In this document: positions 7,238-9,052 of the stretch, in pieces
How positions within the stretch are numbered: position 1 is the first letter of the stretch
How the letters are laid out: each line of letters opens with the position of its first letter
NCBI GenBank assembly: GCA_964436975.1
Contig: CAYTET010000065.1
Span: 1-9,052 of the forward strand
Length of the DNA: 9,052 nt
Direction: 5' to 3'
Origin: CAYTET01 sp964436975
Lineage (GTDB): Bacteria > Bacillota_I > Bacilli_A > Erysipelotrichales > Erysipelotrichaceae
Position numbers and translations under genes: made by a program
The notes under the pieces: generated by a model
Database searches by the model: none
Told to the model about the DNA's origin: nothing
Seen by the model: the letters and a program-made list of their open reading frames with translations, nothing else

Positions 7238-7692
7238 CAGCGCAACCTTTCCTTCAGATCATAGCGATAAATCATTTTAACCCGTTCATTGGCCCGATAC
7301 AAGGGATGCCATACCGGCACTTTCACTGTATCCAGCAAAGTGCCGTTTAATTTCTCACAGGTTTTGACCGAAGGGATGTTTTCCGGGCTGACGGTAATCA
7401 GCAGATAATCGACATCCATTGAAGCAGCCAGCTCCATCAGCAGCAGCGAAGCCTGATAGGCATAGCCGTGGCCGCGGTACTGTTCCCAGACCCGGTAGCC
7501 GATATTGCCGTAGTAATAGTTAGAAATAGTGTGATCCAGCCGCAGTTCGCAGCGGCCGACAGTAGTTTCATTCCGACAGTCAAAAATGCCGAATTCGATG
7601 CTGCCTTTACGGCTGCGCACCATATAAATACCGACAGCGGCACCGGGTTTTTTAATTATTTCATTAATGCCGTATTTCATTTCCATAGCCAA
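7237..7692 (-). CDS. GNAT family N-acetyltransferase
   Basis: A 151-residue acyl-CoA-dependent N-acetyltransferase, predicted cytoplasmic. The acetyl-CoA pyrophosphate loop is Gln71-Tyr-Arg-Gly-His-Gly-Tyr-Ala78 (the Q/RxxGxG/A motif), preceded by the strand IGYRVWE (64-70) and followed by the helix ASLLLMELAA. The C-terminal PENIPSVKTCEKLNG (103-117) is the usual motif-B region. The closest types are RimJ/RimL-like acetyltransferases, but the substrate cannot be assigned. Start choice: GAGGTGA (7704-7698) places a TTG at 7692 at the ideal distance (about 6 nt), whereas the first ATG (7686) would be 12 nt away. I therefore favour the TTG; an ATG start would shorten the protein by 2 residues. 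It is the first gene of the unit with cls and the patatin. Confidence 0.88.
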   Translation of the reverse strand: MAMEMKYGINEIIKKPGAAVGIYMVRSRKGSIEFGIFDCRNETTVGRCELRLDHTISNYYYGNIGYRVWEQYRGHGYAYQASLLLMELAASMDVDYLLITVSPENIPSVKTCEKLNGTLLDTVKVPVWHPLYRANERVKMIYRYDLKERLR

Positions 7693-7711
7693 GTTTTCTC
7701 ACCTCTTTCAT

Positions 7712-7740
7712 TCTATACCCTTCCTCCCCTGTTTTTCACA
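7712..7740 (-). promoter_or_regulatory. Possible promoter for the GNAT-cls-patatin unit
   Basis: On the minus strand TATAGA (7717-7712) is preceded, with an 18-nt spacer, by TTGTGA (7741-7736 region). Both hexamers are 4/6 matches. It is the best candidate between the upstream terminator (7788) and the GNAT start, but a weak call. Confidence 0.35.
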
Positions 7741-7787
7741 AATAAAGCAGGACTAACCGGCTAACTTTGACGCAATCTGAATAAAAC

Positions 7788-7818
7788 AAAAAAAAGATGA
7801 CTGTGCAGCCAGTCATCT
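7788..7818 (-). terminator. Rho-independent terminator of the acidic-tail protein gene
   Basis: On the minus strand AGATGACTG (7818-7810) and CAGTCATCT (7803-7795) form a perfect 9-bp stem with a 6-nt loop, running into a tract of eight Ts (7795-7788). It begins 8 nt past the stop codon and isolates the upstream gene from the GNAT unit. Confidence 0.92.
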
Positions 7819-7826
7819 GCGCTTTA

Positions 7827-8801
7827 TCAATGGTTTTCATCCCAGTAGTCCTGAGCATCTTCAACATCATAGAAGTCATCCGGATAATCTTCATACATGT
7901 CTTCGGCATCGTAATAGTCTGAAGCATGGTAGGGGTCGGAGCCGAAGGAGGAAGAAGAGCCGGAATACTGCCGGTAATAATCAAAGCTGCTTGATTCCTT
8001 GACATAATAAGGTCCGAAGCGGGGACTGTACTTGTTGTCCCCCAGCGATGTCCAGTAGGTTGAACCGTTATGAAGCTTAACCGATATTATCCTGTCAGGA
8101 TCAGCGTTAATCTCTAAAACAAGCAGCCGGTTCACATGCCACCGATACGTAAACCATTCATCTTTTCCGGACAGGGCAAAGTGAACCTTTTCATCATACG
8201 GCCCGACAATGGTGTCATTGATATACTTGACGCTCATTCCTTTATAGGGCATTAATTTTTTATATAATTCAAGGTCCTCCTGATATTCCATTTCATCAAA
8301 CCGGGCTTCGACAGCGGCCTTGAACTTCAGCATTTTTGTTGATAAGAGATTCGGCTTGCTGACGTTTATGGCCGTATATTCCCCAATAATATCTTTTCTA
8401 AAGACATAAGAATTGGTAGTCCGGTAGTTGCCGCTGTTATAGCGGATAGCCAGCTGGCAGAAGGCGGCAAAGCCTTCGCTGTCGCGGTAATTTTTCAGAT
8501 CGGTAAAATAAACCAGGGCCGTCTGGTAATCATCATCGCAGGCCGCGATCAATCCTTTCAGGTAGTTTTCCAGGTCCGTTGCCTTTTGCCCTTCCCTCAG
8601 GCTGTATTCGTCAACAGCCTGCAGGCAGGCCAGGGCATCATCAAACATATACTCGTCCATCAGCTGTTCAGCCTGTTCGATCTGTTCGCTGTGGCTTTCC
8701 ACCACCCGGCCATTTTCGGACAGCCGGCTGATCTGATAAAGGCCAATGACCAGGGCCGCCGCCGCAATAACCAGGATGATTTTCTTTGTTTTCATCTTCA
8801 T
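7827..8801 (-). CDS. Membrane-anchored protein of unknown function with acidic tyrosine-rich tail
   Basis: A 324-residue protein I cannot assign to a named family. A short basic N-terminus (Lys at 2, 4, 6, 7) is followed by one hydrophobic helix (about 8-22). No lipobox cysteine follows, so it is probably a signal anchor with the remainder outside the cell. Residues about 36-120 are helical and resemble TPR-like repeats, including DDALACLQAV (54-63) and DYQTALVYFTDLKNYRDSEG (91-110); the YRDSEG pattern recurs in Firmicutes TPR-like surface proteins. A mixed region (about 185-265) follows. The last 36 residues (289-324) hold 11 Asp, 4 Glu, 7 Tyr, one Trp and no Lys or Arg, preceded by a Ser-rich linker. 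Start ATG 8801 has AAAGGACGG upstream at a rather long spacing; ATG 8795 is possible. It is transcribed alone, with a perfect TATAAT upstream and a strong terminator downstream. Confidence 0.82.
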   Translation of the reverse strand: MKMKTKKIILVIAAAALVIGLYQISRLSENGRVVESHSEQIEQAEQLMDEYMFDDALACLQAVDEYSLREGQKATDLENYLKGLIAACDDDYQTALVYFTDLKNYRDSEGFAAFCQLAIRYNSGNYRTTNSYVFRKDIIGEYTAINVSKPNLLSTKMLKFKAAVEARFDEMEYQEDLELYKKLMPYKGMSVKYINDTIVGPYDEKVHFALSGKDEWFTYRWHVNRLLVLEINADPDRIISVKLHNGSTYWTSLGDNKYSPRFGPYYVKESSSFDYYRQYSGSSSSFGSDPYHASDYYDAEDMYEDYPDDFYDVEDAQDYWDENH

Positions 8802-8822
8802 GAAAGCGACCGTCCTTTCCCC

Positions 8823-8845
8823 ATTATACTTTCCTGCAACGATAT
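8823..8845 (-). promoter_or_regulatory. Candidate promoter for the acidic-tail protein gene
   Basis: A perfect TATAAT (8828-8823) lies on the minus strand, 21 nt before the ATG. The best -35 at acceptable spacing (16 nt) is TTATTA, a 3/6 match, so strength rests on the -10 box. The predicted start near 8816 leaves a leader of about 15 nt. Confidence 0.5.
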
Positions 8846-8918
8846 AATAACGCTGCTAATCCATCACCTTGGTCCGCAAAACCGGACAGACCGGGCAGGC
8901 CGGGCCGGTGGCCGGTTT

Positions 8919-8993
8919 AGCCCTGAAATTGCTATTTTTCATAAGCCCTGAAATTGCTATTTTTCGCCACAAGCCCTGAAATTGCTATTTTTC
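8919..8993. repeat. Three 22-bp direct repeats, possible insertion sequence end
   Basis: Three identical 22-bp units lie at 8919-8940, 8944-8965 and 8972-8993, each containing the core GAAATTGCTATTTTTC preceded by AGCCCT. Spacers are 3 and 6 bp, so the periods are 25 and 28 bp. Copies 2 and 3 also share an A before and GC after the unit. They are too close together and too few to be a CRISPR array. Next to them, toward the right edge, is AT-rich DNA with TGTCAA at 8998 and again at 9045. Multiple sub-terminal repeats beside a TGT-starting end are known from IS21-family elements, where they are thought to bind transposase. No transposase is inside the window, so the IS assignment is inference; the repeats themselves are certain. 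Confidence 0.75.
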
Positions 8994-9052
8994 GCTGTGT
9001 CAACCGAAAATGAAAATGTCCCAAAAAAAGTCAAACATTAGCACTGTCAATA

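Noticed and set aside
7664..7711. A 15-codon open frame (ATG at 7711) overlapping the GNAT start, with a GGGGAGG stretch upstream, as a leader peptide.
   Set aside because: The best -10 candidate (7717-7712) would start transcription downstream of this ATG, so it would not be translated. The reading frame shows no regulatory codon run and is short enough to be chance.
8866..8918. GC-rich segment with short GTCCG/CGGAC and GGCCGG dyads as a terminator or structured RNA.
   Set aside because: Stems are short, no U-tract follows on either strand, and the GGCCGG repeats are common throughout this DNA.
8919..8993. CRISPR array from three identical repeats.
   Set aside because: Spacers are only 3 and 6 bp, far below CRISPR spacer length, and no cas genes are present.
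8998..9050. Leftward promoters from two perfect TTGACA hexamers on the minus strand.
   Set aside because: No acceptable -10 box occurs 16-18 nt downstream of either, so they are noted only as possible features of an insertion sequence end.

Overview
The window looks like chromosomal DNA from a Bacillota (Firmicutes) host. Most genes carry strong GGAGG-type ribosome binding sites, terminators are classic hairpin plus U-tract, and promoters resemble sigma-A sites. The coding DNA is moderately GC-rich with many GCC/GGC codons. Gene content (PTS enzyme I, TraX-family membrane protein, clostridial-type cardiolipin synthase, DUF2238-like membrane protein) fits a gut Clostridia or Erysipelotrichia relative; the genus cannot be fixed from this sequence.

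Layout, left to right. (1) Minus strand, 1-1404: a TraX-family membrane protein followed 19 bp later by a DUF2238/YjdF-like membrane protein that runs off the left edge, with a candidate promoter directly behind the terminator of the next gene. (2) Minus strand, 1406-3197: PTS enzyme I (ptsI), with its own promoter, a perfect 7-bp palindrome in its leader and its own terminator; no HPr gene is adjacent. (3) Plus strand, 3283-4588: a divergent pair, a NudF-like ADP-ribose pyrophosphatase and a class I SAM-dependent methyltransferase. (4) Minus strand, 4580-7717: GNAT acetyltransferase, cardiolipin synthase and patatin-like phospholipase, tightly packed (1-nt overlap, then a 17-bp gap) and ended by a terminator lying in the convergent gap. 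(5) Minus strand, 7788-8828: a single-gene unit for an N-terminally anchored protein of unknown function with a strongly acidic, tyrosine-rich tail. (6) 8829-9052: non-coding DNA with three 22-bp direct repeats at unequal spacing, resembling the end of an insertion sequence that continues past the right edge.

Most of this is ordinary housekeeping and accessory metabolism. The GNAT-cls-patatin unit places an enzyme that builds cardiolipin beside one that would be expected to hydrolyse acyl lipids. The patatin, however, has lost both glycines of the GxSxG nucleophile elbow (it reads AISAT), so its activity is open to question. I do not see a convincing new multi-gene system. The items most worth a second look are the altered patatin elbow, the repeats at the right edge, the acidic-tailed anchored protein and the ptsI leader palindrome.
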